Origin: Saccoglossus kowalevskii
Lineage: Eukaryota; Hemichordata; Enteropneusta; Harrimaniidae
NCBI RefSeq assembly: GCF_000003605.2
Contig: NW_003156598.1
Coordinates: 1-41,259, forward strand
Reading direction: 5' to 3'
Length of the DNA: 41,259 nt
Shown here piece by piece: positions 19,034-31,100 of this stretch. Below the pieces are notes generated by a model that searched no databases, was not told where the DNA came from, and worked only from the letters and a program-made list of their open reading frames with translations. Numbering within the stretch: the first letter of the stretch is position 1; each line of letters opens with the position of its first letter. A program made the position numbers and the translations under genes.

Positions 19034-20100
19034 TGTATTGTATTTATTTATTTGCCATAGACAGGTTGTACAAAGAATTAAAAACATACGACAAGAGAGA
19101 GAGAGAGTACATTGCGATACAATAAGTATAAAAAAAAAAAAATTAAAACAAAATGAGCAACTGATCCATGGCTGGGGTAACAGAAGATAGCAATCGTAAT
19201 GCTAGACAAGTCTGTTCCCCTGTTTACAATTATTTCAATGAGAAAAAAATTACAAGGGCGTAGTATTCACCTAACACAATTGATTATTACAAAAATGATA
19301 TAAAGACTAGTTACAACAGTAAATAAATAATACATAGAACTAAACATAGAAATACAGAGTAAATAAATAAGGAAATAAATTAATCAAATGTTAATGAGTT
19401 TCAAATGACTGGGTAGAGCATTCCATAGTTTTGAACCATTATAATCAATTGAATATTGACCTTTATGCTTAACATGCGGTTTCCAAGTGAGGTATCTATC
19501 CAGAACCACACCAAGATACGTTGTTTCGTCAACTTTGTTTAGAATGGTATCATTCATATGGATAGGCTGATTGTCATGATTTACTCGTTTATGTGACGAG
19601 GAAAATAACATGTAACTAGTTTTGTTTGAGTTGACAGTTAATTTGTTATCATTACACCATTTGTTAACCAAAGACAGATTGTACTCTATATCTGGTACAG
19701 GAATGGAATGTGATGTTAGTGTGTGAAACAAGTTAGAGTCGTCAGAAAATAATTTAAATTGGAAGAAAAGAGAGGATTTATGAATATCATTTATATATAA
19801 AAGAAAAAGTATAGGACCTAAAACAGATCCTTGAGGAACTCCATAATTGATAGGTTGGGTTGAGGAATGATAACCATCTACCTGAACATATTGTCTACGG
19901 TTAGATAGATAATCTTTAAACCAATTTAGAGGAGTACCCCGGATGCCATAATTGAGTAACTTGGATAGTAATATTAAATAACAAACTAATATCCATCAAA
20001 TATCCTTGAAAAGCTTTTAGTTGATCTGGCATATACTTCGTGGTAGCTGTTGACGTATGTAACACTGTAACAAGAAGAATCCAGTATACTGAAAAATTCA
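19034..20100 (-). mobile_element. Minus-strand non-LTR retrotransposon remnant (reverse transcriptase 3' part and 3' end)
   Basis: Read on the minus strand, the frame gives NYGIRGTPLNWFKDYLSNRR, then YGVPQGSVLGPILFLLYIND (19811-19850), then FSDDSNLF (19735-19755; usual FADD motif with A to S). VNKWCNDNKLTVNSNKTSYM and YLGVVLDRYLTW follow. These are successive reverse-transcriptase blocks. An internal deletion joins the thumb region to a GQYSIDYNGSKLWNALPSHL tail. Near 19965-19990 a deletion and frameshift remove most of the DLSKAF block, so the copy is dead. The trailing 3' UTR ends around 19034-19045 in a GGCAAATAAATAAATAC tail, probably the true 3' end. The clade is not assigned. Confidence 0.85.
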
Positions 20101-21043
20101 TCTCAACTAACGCATGGGCATACGTTGCCTGGACGACTAAAATTTACATATAAGCTTTAATACGAGAGAGACTATGAAAGCTATAAAACAAAGTTTTGAT
20201 TGTATGCAGTGTACTTTATTGTACTGACACTAAATACTATATTATCAATTTCATCTGTGATCTTTATTTGGAAATTGAGAAATTATAGGAGCCTGAGAAA
20301 AAAACAATCAACAGGAACTTTTGGTCACAGTCAGAGAATCGGACCAAAAGTGGGGCGCTATATCGGAGAAAACACACTATCTCGTGGTGCTACATACACG
20401 GTCAGAAAAATGTCCAAAAGTTGTAGAATAGAAAGATGCTATTTTCATTATTTTGATGTTTTGAGAAATTTCACTGGTATTTAATTTCACAAACTTGGCA
20501 GGGAAATAAGTTCTATTGTCATTCTACTTATGTTCACGTAGATTTAATTTAGCGAATTTTACTTATTCAGCAAAAACAGCGAAATTAAACACCAGCGAAT
20601 AACTAAGGGCATTCACAATGGTGATAACAGTATATACACCAGACACGGACTGTCATATGACGCATGCACCGTGATAGAAACACGTTATGAATGATTTATG
20701 GATCGTGAATCTTCACGTATTTTATCAAGAGTGCATAGAAATTGATATAACAAAATGTTGAAATGTGAGCAAAAGGTCAGAGTGTTGAATGTGCTAAGTG
20801 AGACGCTATAAATCTACTAGGTGTCAACTATGTTCAGGAATACATTCCAGGGAATATTCAAAAAAAATGTCGATATTTGGATTAGTGACGTCATTCCCAC
20901 GTCATCAACACAAAGCCGATACCTGGACGTCTTTATATGATGACCTTGCGCATATAAAGAAGACACATTGGGTGTTCTAAATTCTTATGATGTCACGGTG
21001 ACGTCAGAACAGCCGTTTCCATATTTCCCCTCCAAGTTTTTTG
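20101..21043. other. Intergenic, with an inverted repeat and paired CRE-like sites
   Basis: CACTGGTATTTAATTTCAC (about 20471-20489) and its imperfect inverted partner GCGAAATTAAACACCAGCG (about 20579-20597) suggest a small MITE remnant. Two perfect TGACGTCA palindromes lie at 20886-20893 and 20999-21006. The 94-codon open frame at 20200-20484 resembles nothing known to me. Confidence 0.45.
20886..21006. promoter_or_regulatory. Two perfect TGACGTCA (CRE-type) sites 113 bp apart
   Basis: TGACGTCA occurs at 20886-20893 and 20999-21006, with CACGTCATC and TGATGTCAC half-site-like sequences in between. This is the binding palindrome of CREB/ATF bZIP factors. No promoter or gene start is evident beside it, so a function is only possible. 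Confidence 0.3.
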
Positions 21044-21615
21044 TCACGTGGTATATGAGTTTGTCTTTGTGACGCCAGTCTTCAAGTGTCTGTGGCGATA
21101 TAGTTTCCCTGGCGACAGTATTGAATGGTTAAGTTTTTCCCATGAAAAATACAAAATATTATTAACAAATGCAGGCATGATGACCAAACCAATATTACAA
21201 GCTATATTCAAATTGTAGTTCTTATTTGATTGCTGACTTAATAATACAATACACCATGGAAACATCATGATACAAAATACAACTATAAAAACAACATATT
21301 TGAAAAAGTGAAGTAAAAAGTGTCTTAATTCAAGTAAATAATAATTCGGTCGATAGAGGGCGTGTCTGATCCGGAAATCAAATTTTAAAAAATAAAATGT
21401 TTGGAAAATATCTACGATTTTTTCACAAAAACAATCTTGTTTTTTTAGTATAAATACATACATCATCGGACCCCATGAGCGAGTTGTCATGGAACTGATC
21501 TGTAATATCAGAATGACGTCAATTCGATCGATTATCGATTGGGCGATATAGATGAGGTCCATTGCTACGATTCTACTTAGATAGCTGTAACAGCTAATAT
21601 CGATTATATACGTCA
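21044..21615 (-). CDS. Hypothetical 190-codon ORF, faint resemblance to receptor TM6-TM7
   Basis: Open frame from an ATG at 21615 (MTYIIDISCYSYL) to a stop at 21044. It is rich in Ile, Phe and Tyr with several hydrophobic stretches. The C-terminal part, FKYVVFIVVFCIMMFPWCIV followed by IACNIGLVIMPAFVNNILYF and a charged tail, recalls helices 6 and 7 of rhodopsin-like receptors (a FxPW-like bend, then NNxxY in place of NPxxY). No convincing DRY motif, disulfide cysteines or full seven-helix layout is seen. AT-rich DNA readily yields hydrophobic frames. It could be a terminal exon, a receptor pseudogene or chance. No promoter was recognised. Confidence 0.25.
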
Positions 21616-22713
21616 TTCCGCAGTGCCAGCTGTCATCACGTGTTGACACTGGGGCTTGTATTTAGCAGCAAAGTCCCTAGGATCTGGAGATACTCGCATA
21701 AAAAAGAAAAATATGCAGATTCTGCTGTATCCCCATCCCATCTCTCCTTATTCCACTGTGTACTCAGTACACTTTTCACGGAGGGATTATGAAGAACATT
21801 GAGAACATTGAGTTGTGACATTGCATTATAGTCAAAATGTGCAATTAATATGCCTCTTTCCCCTAATTGTCGACATAAAATTGAATTCTCAAGGCGTACA
21901 AAGATTCGCCACGAGTTGACATCCGTTCTACAAAGGAAATGACACATGAAGGGTTTTAACACATAGGTGCATGGTGATATGGTACTTGGCATATACCCCC
22001 GGTATATATTTATGATAATAGCATCCAAATAACTGGAAATTGTTTTTTTTCGAATTATTATTATAAATTGTATATTTATTTATTCGCTGTGGTACTAATT
22101 TTAAATTGGGGGCTCACAATAGATGTACATATACAGGAATAAATCAATTAGGAGCGGGGAAAAATATGTATGAAAGTGCAAATAATTACAAACAGTTATC
22201 AAAAACGTATTCATATTCCACAACAGCGACACGTACAGTACTCTATATCTATACATTTTCTTTTTTCGTATGTAAGATCTGGGGTGTGTGATCTTGCCCC
22301 TTTTAAATTGTTCATGGAATTGAAATAATTTTCAGACTTGTTTTGTTTCATCATGTTTGCTTTCCACTTGAACTCATCTATATCTTCACATCCTTTTTAT
22401 TGTATAATATGGTAAGTTTGTAATCTGTGATTAAACCTATTTTAATGCTTGTACATTAGTTTTACCCAATCCAGAGCATCCGCAGAGGGCGCTGTTTATC
22501 AGGTCATTTCCGCGTGTTGGTAACTTAGCATGGGATGTTTGCTTGCATTAAGGCGTTTTAGTCGATAATTAAAGGATGTATTCGACAGGAGGTGGTTTAT
22601 GTCTAAAACTATCTAAATCGGCTAAAATAACATGTTTACAACTTTATAATCTATTATATGCTGATGAACTGTATGTGTTTAATTAAATTAAATAATAATT
22701 AAATAATAATTAA

Positions 22714-22803
<90 letters not shown>
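22714..22803 (+). repeat. (ATT)30 microsatellite
   Basis: Thirty uninterrupted ATT triplets, flanked by AATAATTAAAT-type impure repeat on the left. The purity implies recent growth and likely length variation. Confidence 0.97.
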
Positions 22804-22805
<2 letters not shown>

Positions 22806-24764
22806 ATTAATCCTACGTAACTATGCCTATAATGCTACAATAAGGAGAGGGGTAAAACTGTTCGTCAGGAAATCCCAAATATTCACGTACATCATCGTCA
22901 AATACTGGTTACACATCTTAAGTATGAGTCAAAAATATGGTAAATCTTATTGAAAAGATTATGAAGGTCAGTTAACCCTTTGTTCACACATATTTACAAT
23001 CAAGATTTCTGTTTAAAACGTCGCGTGGTTAAGAAATCACATTGATCGTCACTCCTGGTATAGTTATTGCTTTGTGTGTGTGGGGGGGGGGAGTATGTGT
23101 TGCTGTTAGAAGACGTGACTTCCTGCAATCATTTATATCAAAATGTCAGCTGAATATTGATACTTGCCACTTGACAAAATCATCCATATTGTTCAATCAA
23201 GAATACAGGATATCCTCTTCAGAAACAAACAAACAAACGAATTTGTTGTTGTTTTTGTGGCCTGGAGTGACCTTTTTACGTTTGAGACTGTCTGGTCTTA
23301 ATATACATAGATAAGGTATCTGGTTTACTTGCAGTTAACATTGTTATCTCCGGCACGTACGATCGCTTGTGTATCTAAAAATAGCTTCTTCATTGAGTAG
23401 ATTCACGTGATCACGTGGTTTAATACAAACACACAGTGTTTAACGGGAAGGCGCGTGATGCGTAAATAGTTATGTTTTTCACTGAATAACTGTTAGTACC
23501 GCGCCGATCGAAATTAATCACATGCCCTATGTAAGTGTATTGTTTTGTTGTTGGTATCGAGTAGTGCTTTGTTGTTGTTATCGATTAACGGTATTGGTTA
23601 GTAGCACAATGGGATTACGGCGTGGATATTAATCGCCGAATGCTCATCAACAACAATCTACAGTAGTAACGCGTGTATAAATCCACCTGCTGCCCAGTCT
23701 AGTCACGTGATAGACCGCATTTAGCGCAACGGAACAACAATGTAGGGGTGTTTATGATCCACAAATATGGTGTAAGTTTGCGTTGCGATTACTGCAATAA
23801 TACAATTTGTTTATGTGTCACAGAACAGATGATGTTTAGTGCCGCAAGGGAAACACGGATTTTGCCGTTAAAATTAATGCAAATGTTTCAATTGCACGAA
23901 AATCCTTCATTTGGTAAGACAGTATTAAATCTCAGCAAACATTCAGTGACGACATATTTACAGTTTGCAATGCAGTGACAAAGAAACAGACAATACGCCT
24001 TTCCTATAAAATGCGCCCTCCAGTGACGAGGCGGTGTTATGACGTAAATAGATGACAGAAAGACAACTCAAAGCGTCGACATTGTTTTTATCTTTAGCCA
24101 TACAACAATGATGATGGTTTTTGGGAGATTTTACCTATCCTAGATTATGAACGTCTACACAACCAAACACAACTGTCGATTTAAGCGATATTTCCTTCAT
24201 CCAAGTACGTCATTTTAACGCCATGGAAGCGCTCTAACACTAGAGCGCGCGATTTATAGGAAAGGTTATAAACCAGCATGGTCGCGCGACTTCTATGTCG
24301 ATGATTAGGTATTGATTTAACATATTGGCCAACCATGAACACTAGTACAGACAACATCCCGTTCAACCATCCAATATTTATTAGAAATTATTTTGGAGCA
24401 ACTTATTATTGAGTATTAATCGTACAATATTGTGCATATATAATCAGAGGTACATACGTAATATTTGAGCGGAATAATGCGACGCAGAACCATGACAATA
24501 ACAATAACAGGGATGTGACAAAATTCTTGTATCAAATAAAATAGGCTTAAGGCTATTTTTGTATCCATGGAGATGTTATGCATTTAGTAGCTGTTCTCCG
24601 TGTTACCCACTGCACCCTGACTGTGTTCACTGGAGCCAGACGAGCCGTTATAGTATACAAACCGCATATAATTTATTGTCCCTTTACGCAAACAGCTTTG
24701 TTTTTTACACTCTCCCACTTAGTGGCACTATTGGAAAACAACAATTCGTCTCTGCTGCGATATT

Positions 24765-24826
24765 AGGTTGACACAAATAATATTATATTGCGTTTAGGTT
24801 GACACAAATAATATTATATTGCGTTT
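24765..24826 (+). repeat. Perfect 31-bp tandem duplication
   Basis: Two identical adjacent copies, each beginning AGGTTGACACAAATAATATT (24765-24795 and 24796-24826). With no differences, the duplication appears recent, or it may be an assembly artefact. Confidence 0.97.
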
Positions 24827-25578
24827 TGTTATTCAATACTTTGTATTTACGTATTTATTACTGGTGTATATTTCATTTTATCTTTTCCGCTGTGCAACGG
24901 ACACTGTTCGTTTGAGTACAGTTTCATTAAAATGTCATGGAGATAATCACACCGATTTAGAGGATAGTGTTATTGCATAGTTGAGAATCATTCTTTCATG
25001 TGAAATACTTTTATTATTTCATAAATTCTTGGCTATATTTAATTGGCGCATAGACCTTATTTTTAAGATCTATGATTGGCGCGATGGAATTATGATGTTG
25101 TTTGGGTATTCCCATTATCCCTGAAGAACGAGCATAAACATTGACCAACTTGGCCTTGAACATTGTGTTAATTCAAATCACGTGGTCTTTACTCAAAATG
25201 GAATTTACTATCAGTTGTGTATCAGTCGCTCACATATCACGAATCGTGTTCACGGTCTTGTATGTACTCGTGGTGTTTAAAATTGTTGAGATTCTTTATC
25301 CCATCAACATAAATGTTTGCAACTAGTTACCATGGTAATACGTATGGATTTAGGTCTTATTGATCGCCTGTTATGCGACGTTCAATGTTCTAGGGTTCGT
25401 TGAAATGACCTCATGAAAAGAGAATAGAATGGTCACGTTGGCAACCATTCGAAACGTGCAGACTATTGAGCTTTATTTTCACTTTATTGAAACATCAAAT
25501 CAGAATTTATAGAATTACAGGATCAATTCTGTATTTTATTTTATTTGACTTTAGATGAATGCACCTACACTATAAATA

Positions 25579-25857
25579 TTAATGTATATGCGCCCTGGTA
25601 TTGATAGAGAAATGAGAATGTCGTCTGCGTCGCGTGTCACGTACGCTTGAGTCCGTATCTCTGCCCTGTTTAATCTCGTCATAGATGGTGCGAGATTTTG
25701 GATTTTTTGTCAGCATTTTTTTACACACAAATTTTTCGATTTTGTCAGAATAGTAAAACGCACGTGGAAGGTCACGTGTTTTGTTTAGGTGTTCGATCAA
25801 GGCACTATATAAGTGGTTCATATTACCTTCGTTCCAAGGACAAACGCAGAGTACCAT
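25579..25857 (-). CDS. Hypothetical small protein, 92 codons
   Basis: Open frame from ATG at 25857 to a stop at 25579. It starts MVLCVCPWNEGNMNHL, is hydrophilic in its middle (YYSDKIEKFVCKKMLTKNPK) and ends in an arginine/histidine-rich tail. I recognise no family. Amino acid use is less low-complexity than in neighbouring chance frames, the only argument for reality. It could be an exon of an unseen gene or chance. Confidence 0.2.
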   Translation of the reverse strand: MVLCVCPWNEGNMNHLYSALIEHLNKTRDLPRAFYYSDKIEKFVCKKMLTKNPKSRTIYDEIKQGRDTDSSVRDTRRRRHSHFSINTRAHIH

Positions 25858-27290
25858 ACTAGTCTATCACCAAGCGTAACCTGTTTTCATTGTCGGGGAT
25901 TATTGATATAAACAGCTACTTCAATTTTCGTATCACAACAAGTATACAATAATACTAATTATTTGGAAATGCAGCACAAAAGTCAATATGTTTACATGTC
26001 CGCCACTCTGCTAAATTGAGATTATTTTAAAATTTCAATTTAAATTGAATTCACTTGCCAGTGTGTCACAGAAATTCCCACTTATAGATCACAAAGTTTA
26101 CATTAGTGCTACAGAAACTCAATGTTGCCATGGTTTGTACATTCATGGTGTTACCGAGGAAACCGGATGAATAGTTTGGGTAAAAGAGGGATAACCCTAC
26201 AAAGATTTACGTCGGTCATGAAAGATCTAACACCTATCTGATCATTGTGATGTGCTGTTTTACGTGTAGCAACAGTCCAGGTGGAGGTTTCCATGGGAAC
26301 CATTTTGTGTATATGCATCTTATCTTCGTTGTCACATTGTACAGGGCTATAGTAAACATTGTAAAAGGTAATGTTGTTTTATATATATTCAGGACACGGG
26401 TAATTGTATACTAGTGTTATTATGACTATCGCCGAACTATCACTATTACACCATGCTTCGGGAAAGTATCGGTTAGTAGACGCTGGAGAAGGCGATCAAG
26501 GACGTACCAAGTACCGACCGTAACAACATGCCTTGTCACTCCAAATAGGCCAGACAGCGCTCACAACAGCAAACAAAGTGCACACATTCCGAAACAAACA
26601 TGTTTTCAACTATATACCATGACTCCAAATCAGACGTGTTATCCACAATAAATATTAAATTATTTAATATCAATAAAACATACAATATAAAAAGTGTAAA
26701 TAAAGTATTGGCAATGACGTCAGATAGTATAACTATTGGAAATGCACAGGTTCAATGACTGTCTGAACAACTTTACAAAGACTGTTACAGAGAGAATACT
26801 GTTCGCCATCAAAAGAAATGGGGCATTAACAAGTCTATTTCTAAAATGCAAAAGAAAACACATTTTAGTTATAGAACACCTGAAAACAGATTAATTCACT
26901 CTCAAATCCAAAATATTAACCAAATTCAACAAATGTGAATTCTCTGTGCCGCCTCCGATTTACAAACGTATCCTTTCTTCCACTGATATGGGCGTGTAGG
27001 TATAGTCACCGTATTCGGGATGACTAAATATGGGGCTCCACCCAATTCAAAGAATGACTCTTTGTGTGAAAGCAAAAAAAGGTATTGTTGGACTGAAAGT
27101 ACAAAGCATTGCATTCACGGAATACGAATAAAGCATAAAACAGCAAATATTCTGGAAACGTAGCGTATAATACAAGTTCGATCACCGAACAGGTCGGCAG
27201 TGTCAAATACAATGTATCACCTCAATCGTTCAGTACGGTACACTCTACGCACCGTAGTCACCTGCTACATTAAAATTAGAATGTTCAGTA
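25858..27290. other. Intergenic, no gene seen
   Basis: AT-rich DNA downstream (3') of the PH-domain gene and probably containing its 3' UTR. No canonical minus-strand AATAAA was found by eye between 26600 and 27290. ATTAAA variants exist near 26650. Confidence 0.45.
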
Positions 27291-27908
27291 CTATGAGTCG
27301 CCAGCCAACCTTTCTAGTCGGTATATGGCATGTCTGCTTATGCCGAGTCCTATGTTCGTAAGGCTGTTGCTTCGCCGAAAATCAACAGACTTTCTTTTCA
27401 ACTTCGCCTTCCGGGAATCGTTCACAAGTGTTGTTTTTTGCTCTTCCTCCGCGTCGCTCTCGTCGTCAGCCTCTTCTTGCAGTTCTTGAAGACTAGGCAG
27501 TATACTGGTTGCCGATCGCAGTGGTGACAGTGGCGCTACACGCAGTGCTGTAATCCAACTGTCCAAATCGGTCTTACTGTCCACGGTAAACGTCAGAGAA
27601 TTCCCATCTCCGTCTTTGGGAGCGATTGTAAAGTTATATTCATCAACGACTTCCACTCGGCAATTACGCAGTTTCATGAACCCACAGGAGTTGCAGAATT
27701 TCTTCTCCTGGTAGAAGACGACAAATGGGTCGATCGCTTTACCGTATACTTTCACCACCAGCCTTCGGAGTCGATTGGAGTGCTCTCCTTGTCTGACTAC
27801 CAGCGTACCACACATAGTCTCGCTGCCTGCTTGTAGATACTGTGGTACGTTATTATTGCAGCCACAGTTCGCCAGGTTTTCTTTGTTCATACTGTTGTGA
27901 TGGCACAT
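27291..27908 (-). CDS. PH-domain-like protein, single exon, 205 aa
   Basis: Frame from ATG at 27908 to TAG at 27291; an in-frame TAG about 80 bases upstream, with no ATG between, fixes the start. Residues ~32-125 look like a pleckstrin-homology domain: MCGTLVVRQGE opens, strands include VYGKAIDPFVVFYQEKKF and MKLRNCRVEVV, then YNFTIAPKDGDGNSLTFTV, and the closing helix DLDSWITALR carries the invariant Trp. A CNSC pair lies in a mid-domain loop. After the domain comes an acidic stretch (about 145-156), then a basic part with KRKSVDF and RRSNSL, likely basophilic-kinase sites. PH domains usually bind phosphoinositides or proteins at membranes, but I cannot predict a ligand. I do not recognise the exact family. 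A TATA box and AP-1-like site precede it. Codon use is more GC-rich than the surroundings, supporting a real gene. Confidence 0.8.
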   Translation of the reverse strand: MCHHNSMNKENLANCGCNNNVPQYLQAGSETMCGTLVVRQGEHSNRLRRLVVKVYGKAIDPFVVFYQEKKFCNSCGFMKLRNCRVEVVDEYNFTIAPKDGDGNSLTFTVDSKTDLDSWITALRVAPLSPLRSATSILPSLQELQEEADDESDAEEEQKTTLVNDSRKAKLKRKSVDFRRSNSLTNIGLGISRHAIYRLERLAGDS

Positions 27909-28022
27909 CGTGTTGTTTACAGTACTCAACCAGGTATCGTGGTTATTGAATGAGATATACCAGTGTGTCCTATAATACTACTCAGAACATCGGGATATGA
28001 TGAATCGCAGCACCACCCAAGT

Positions 28023-28031
28023 CTTTTTATA
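28023..28031 (-). promoter_or_regulatory. TATA box of the PH-domain gene
   Basis: The minus strand reads TATAAAAAG about 115-120 bases before the ATG at 27908. A start about 28-30 bases downstream (near 27997) would leave a 5' UTR of about 90 bases. The geometry and strand fit. Confidence 0.6.
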
Positions 28032-28091
28032 CACTTCTAGCGTACAGAGGTCACTGGCACCGGGGAAGACTGGAAATCATAAACATGTTGT

Positions 28092-28098
28092 TGACTCA
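28092..28098 (-). promoter_or_regulatory. AP-1-like site upstream of the PH-domain gene
   Basis: TGAGTCA on the minus strand (TGACTCA on plus), about 65 bases upstream of the TATA box. A GCCAAT sequence lies about 30 bases further upstream. AP-1 sites with TATA boxes are typical of inducible genes; the role here is inferred. Confidence 0.4.
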
Positions 28099-28139
28099 CC
28101 ACCACTTCATCACTTTAGAATATGAACATTGGCATCTGA

Positions 28140-31100
28140 TTGGTCGACACGCCTCGTACTTTGAACCCGATGTGAATATAGCACGTACATCATTAACATA
28201 ATATATGGCGGCGAGGACATTCAGATCGTGAAGTCGGTGGTCTTCAACCTTGGAGTATAGTTTGAAATTTGAGCCATACAATGACTGCTTTGGCCTTCTC
28301 AATGTCAAGTAAATTATGAATTAAAATGCAGTCTCGGGAAATGCTCTTTGATGATGATGACAAGCTTCTGCTCGCGGTCGTCATACTTAACCAGATTGAA
28401 TACCATTTGATTCGTTTCTCTATTTGCATTTGAAATAGCATCGACAGGCGGTCCGCGTATGAAGCACGTACTCGTAAAGGGGGGGGGGGTGCTTCAAAAA
28501 AAATATATAGTCTGTCCTCTGAGCTAAAAAAACATCGACCTTGCTCTCGGGAAATTTTTAACAAAACGCTATTTTTGGGGCAAAAAAAACGGAAAAGCAA
28601 GTTTTGGGTAAAATGGCGTCATTTCCGGTCAATTTTTCGGGAATTTTGGGGAAAAGTAGCTCATTTCACGCATATGGTTTCCAATGCGTGCGTGTGTTCC
28701 CAGGATTGTGAGTCAACCTAATTATTCATCTTACAACACGTATTGATAATTATTCCAGGAACTTTTGTCACTCGTCACGTGGTAAACGCCTTCCTTTGCA
28801 AAGTTGGTACAGCACAACTAGATATATTGACCCACAGCTAGGTAACTAGGGGAAAACCCCAGGGAATGCTACAAATAGAAAATACCCCCTAAGTCAAAGT
28901 TTGGGATATGGATTGGGTCACATTGCTGCTCTCTGTCGTATCTTGGAAAAGGGGGGTATATTCACGGTGGAGGTGGGTGGCAGTCATCCGTACTTCCCAG
29001 GCTGACGCGCACGTGAACATGTGCCTAGCTTTGAGGCGGCAATTCGCGGAATCAGATGCTTCATATTGTGTGTACTAAAAACAGTTTTTTACACTGGTTT
29101 TCATTTGGCTATATTGTATTCTCACATGCCTGAACTCTGGCTATTCCCTCTATTATAAACGGCCCCTGGACTAGCTCGCTGGGAATGTTGGATTCAAATC
29201 GTCCTCAAACTACGTAGAATAATACAGAACATTTCAGAATGTATCATCAGTGTTGTCAGCCACCGAGTAAATATGTATTTCTCCATACTCTTGTATGTGC
29301 AATATACAAAGTATAGTATTTTATATTGTTTGTACGAGTCCCCGGGGTACTTCATTTTTGTTATGATGACATACGGTTCAGGGGTACATATATCGCACAC
29401 GTTATGATTGGTATAAGATTAGGTAATCATATAATCATTTTGGCTAAAATTTTATAAAATCCAGATTTTCAAATAGAAAAACTACACAACGTGACATGCC
29501 CGGCCAAACATTCATTTTGAATGTTGTAAACGTTTATAAATATTGCGGTTTACAATGTCATGTCACAGATACATGAGAACCACAGTGAACCGTCTTATCG
29601 CTTACAAAACATATTTTGTCAATACATATATAATAATATAACTCAATTGTAATCACTAGAGTCATCATGATAACACATATCAGCCGTTTCATGTTGGCAT
29701 GGCAACACTTGTGAGTACGCGAAAGAACATAGATAACTGAACCGTTGCAGTAATCACATCATATACTGCGATAATTCTAATGATGTTTTGACGGACGTTG
29801 TACTCTCATTGTTCAATGTGATTAAACCTCAGTCTCACTGGTGGTAATACCCTGCGTCACGTGACACTACTTCAATGTATGACTTGTGACACACTTCTGA
29901 CGCATGAGTCATGTGACCCCGTTCTTACCGCTGTGCTGTACGTGTTTACAGTTGTGGTTCACTGACTGAGCGGAAATGAAGGGCGAATGTACGTTCGGTG
30001 ATTGCCAATTCAGTCAAAAGATTAACGGTTTATAAGCAAGTATTATGATGTTTACCATTGCGCTGATATATAAGAAACATAGCAAGAAATATAGCTTACA
30101 CATAAATTAATACATAAATCTCATTTACGGAGTTGGGGATGGAATTCACGCAGTGTATGAAATATAAAAAGTGCCCCCACCCCAATGAATTCCATTCTCA
30201 GGTGTAGTATATGACTAATGAGCTGTAATCTCATCCACTGATTCACGGTATACATCTGATAGGAGTGGTAATATATTTTTCTAACACTCATTATATATTT
30301 TAATTAAAGCTACACTCTGAGATCATCCATTTGGTCCGAGCACTAATACTATACGGAGATCCGAAAATACAAAGGGTTGTTATTTTGAAAATAAAACAAA
30401 ATACAAGAATCGGAAAATATGCTTGAGAACGTATCTGACAATTGTATGTCGTAGTTTGAAAGTGAGGCTGCAGAAACTGTGGGAGGACTCTGAGATCAGT
30501 GGTCGCTTAGTAACCAAGTTTTGCGCGGCAAAGCCGGCATCTTGTAGAATCACTTTAGCCAAGTTACATCAGAATCGTTTATTGCTAAATGTGAGTTTAC
30601 TAAATTGGCTGAGACAAACAAACACACGCATGCACACAAGGCAAGAATAGGGGGCGTTCTACTAGCTTTGTGCTTCATTCAACCAATATTGGAATTTGCG
30701 TGAAGTCAGGAGATATAAACTGAACGCCCAATATTGAATAATTTTTACCGCGTTCGATAGTTGGCATTCGTTTTCGACTTTCTATTTGATTAATCGTTTG
30801 TTCGAAATTTAGTTGCTTTTCAATAGCCAAATTAAGAAAATATTGACCCATTAAAATTATCTATAACTATCATAAACAAATATAAACATCAAACAAATAT
30901 ATATATATATAAACTTCATTGTCTAATACGAACAAAATTATATCTAATATATTGTTGAAATGTATTTGCTGATAAGGGAAAGAGATACTGTGAGGCCAAG
31001 ATACATATCAGGTACGTTCTTACAGTATCATGATTTCAAAGTACTGTAGCTATAAACGGATTTCAAGAAGTGATCAAAAAAGTTGTGGGCAACAATTAAG

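Larger units (their letters stand above)
21650..25578. other. Intergenic stretch with microsatellite and a short duplication
   Basis: The stretch includes the (ATT)30 tract, a 31-bp duplication at 24765-24826 and several CACGTG sites. It also has a TATAAAT motif at 23675 ahead of a 75-codon frame (ATG at 23754) that I cannot support as a gene. Antisense frames at 21636-22028 are unrecognised. Confidence 0.5.

Noticed and set aside
23675-23978. TATAAAT followed by a 75-codon frame
   Set aside because: The protein resembles nothing, the initiator is unclear, and TATA-like strings are common here.
28244-28600. 118-codon minus-strand frame upstream of the PH gene
   Set aside because: It runs through a G homopolymer (proline-rich artefact) and low-complexity serine codons, with no promoter or family match.
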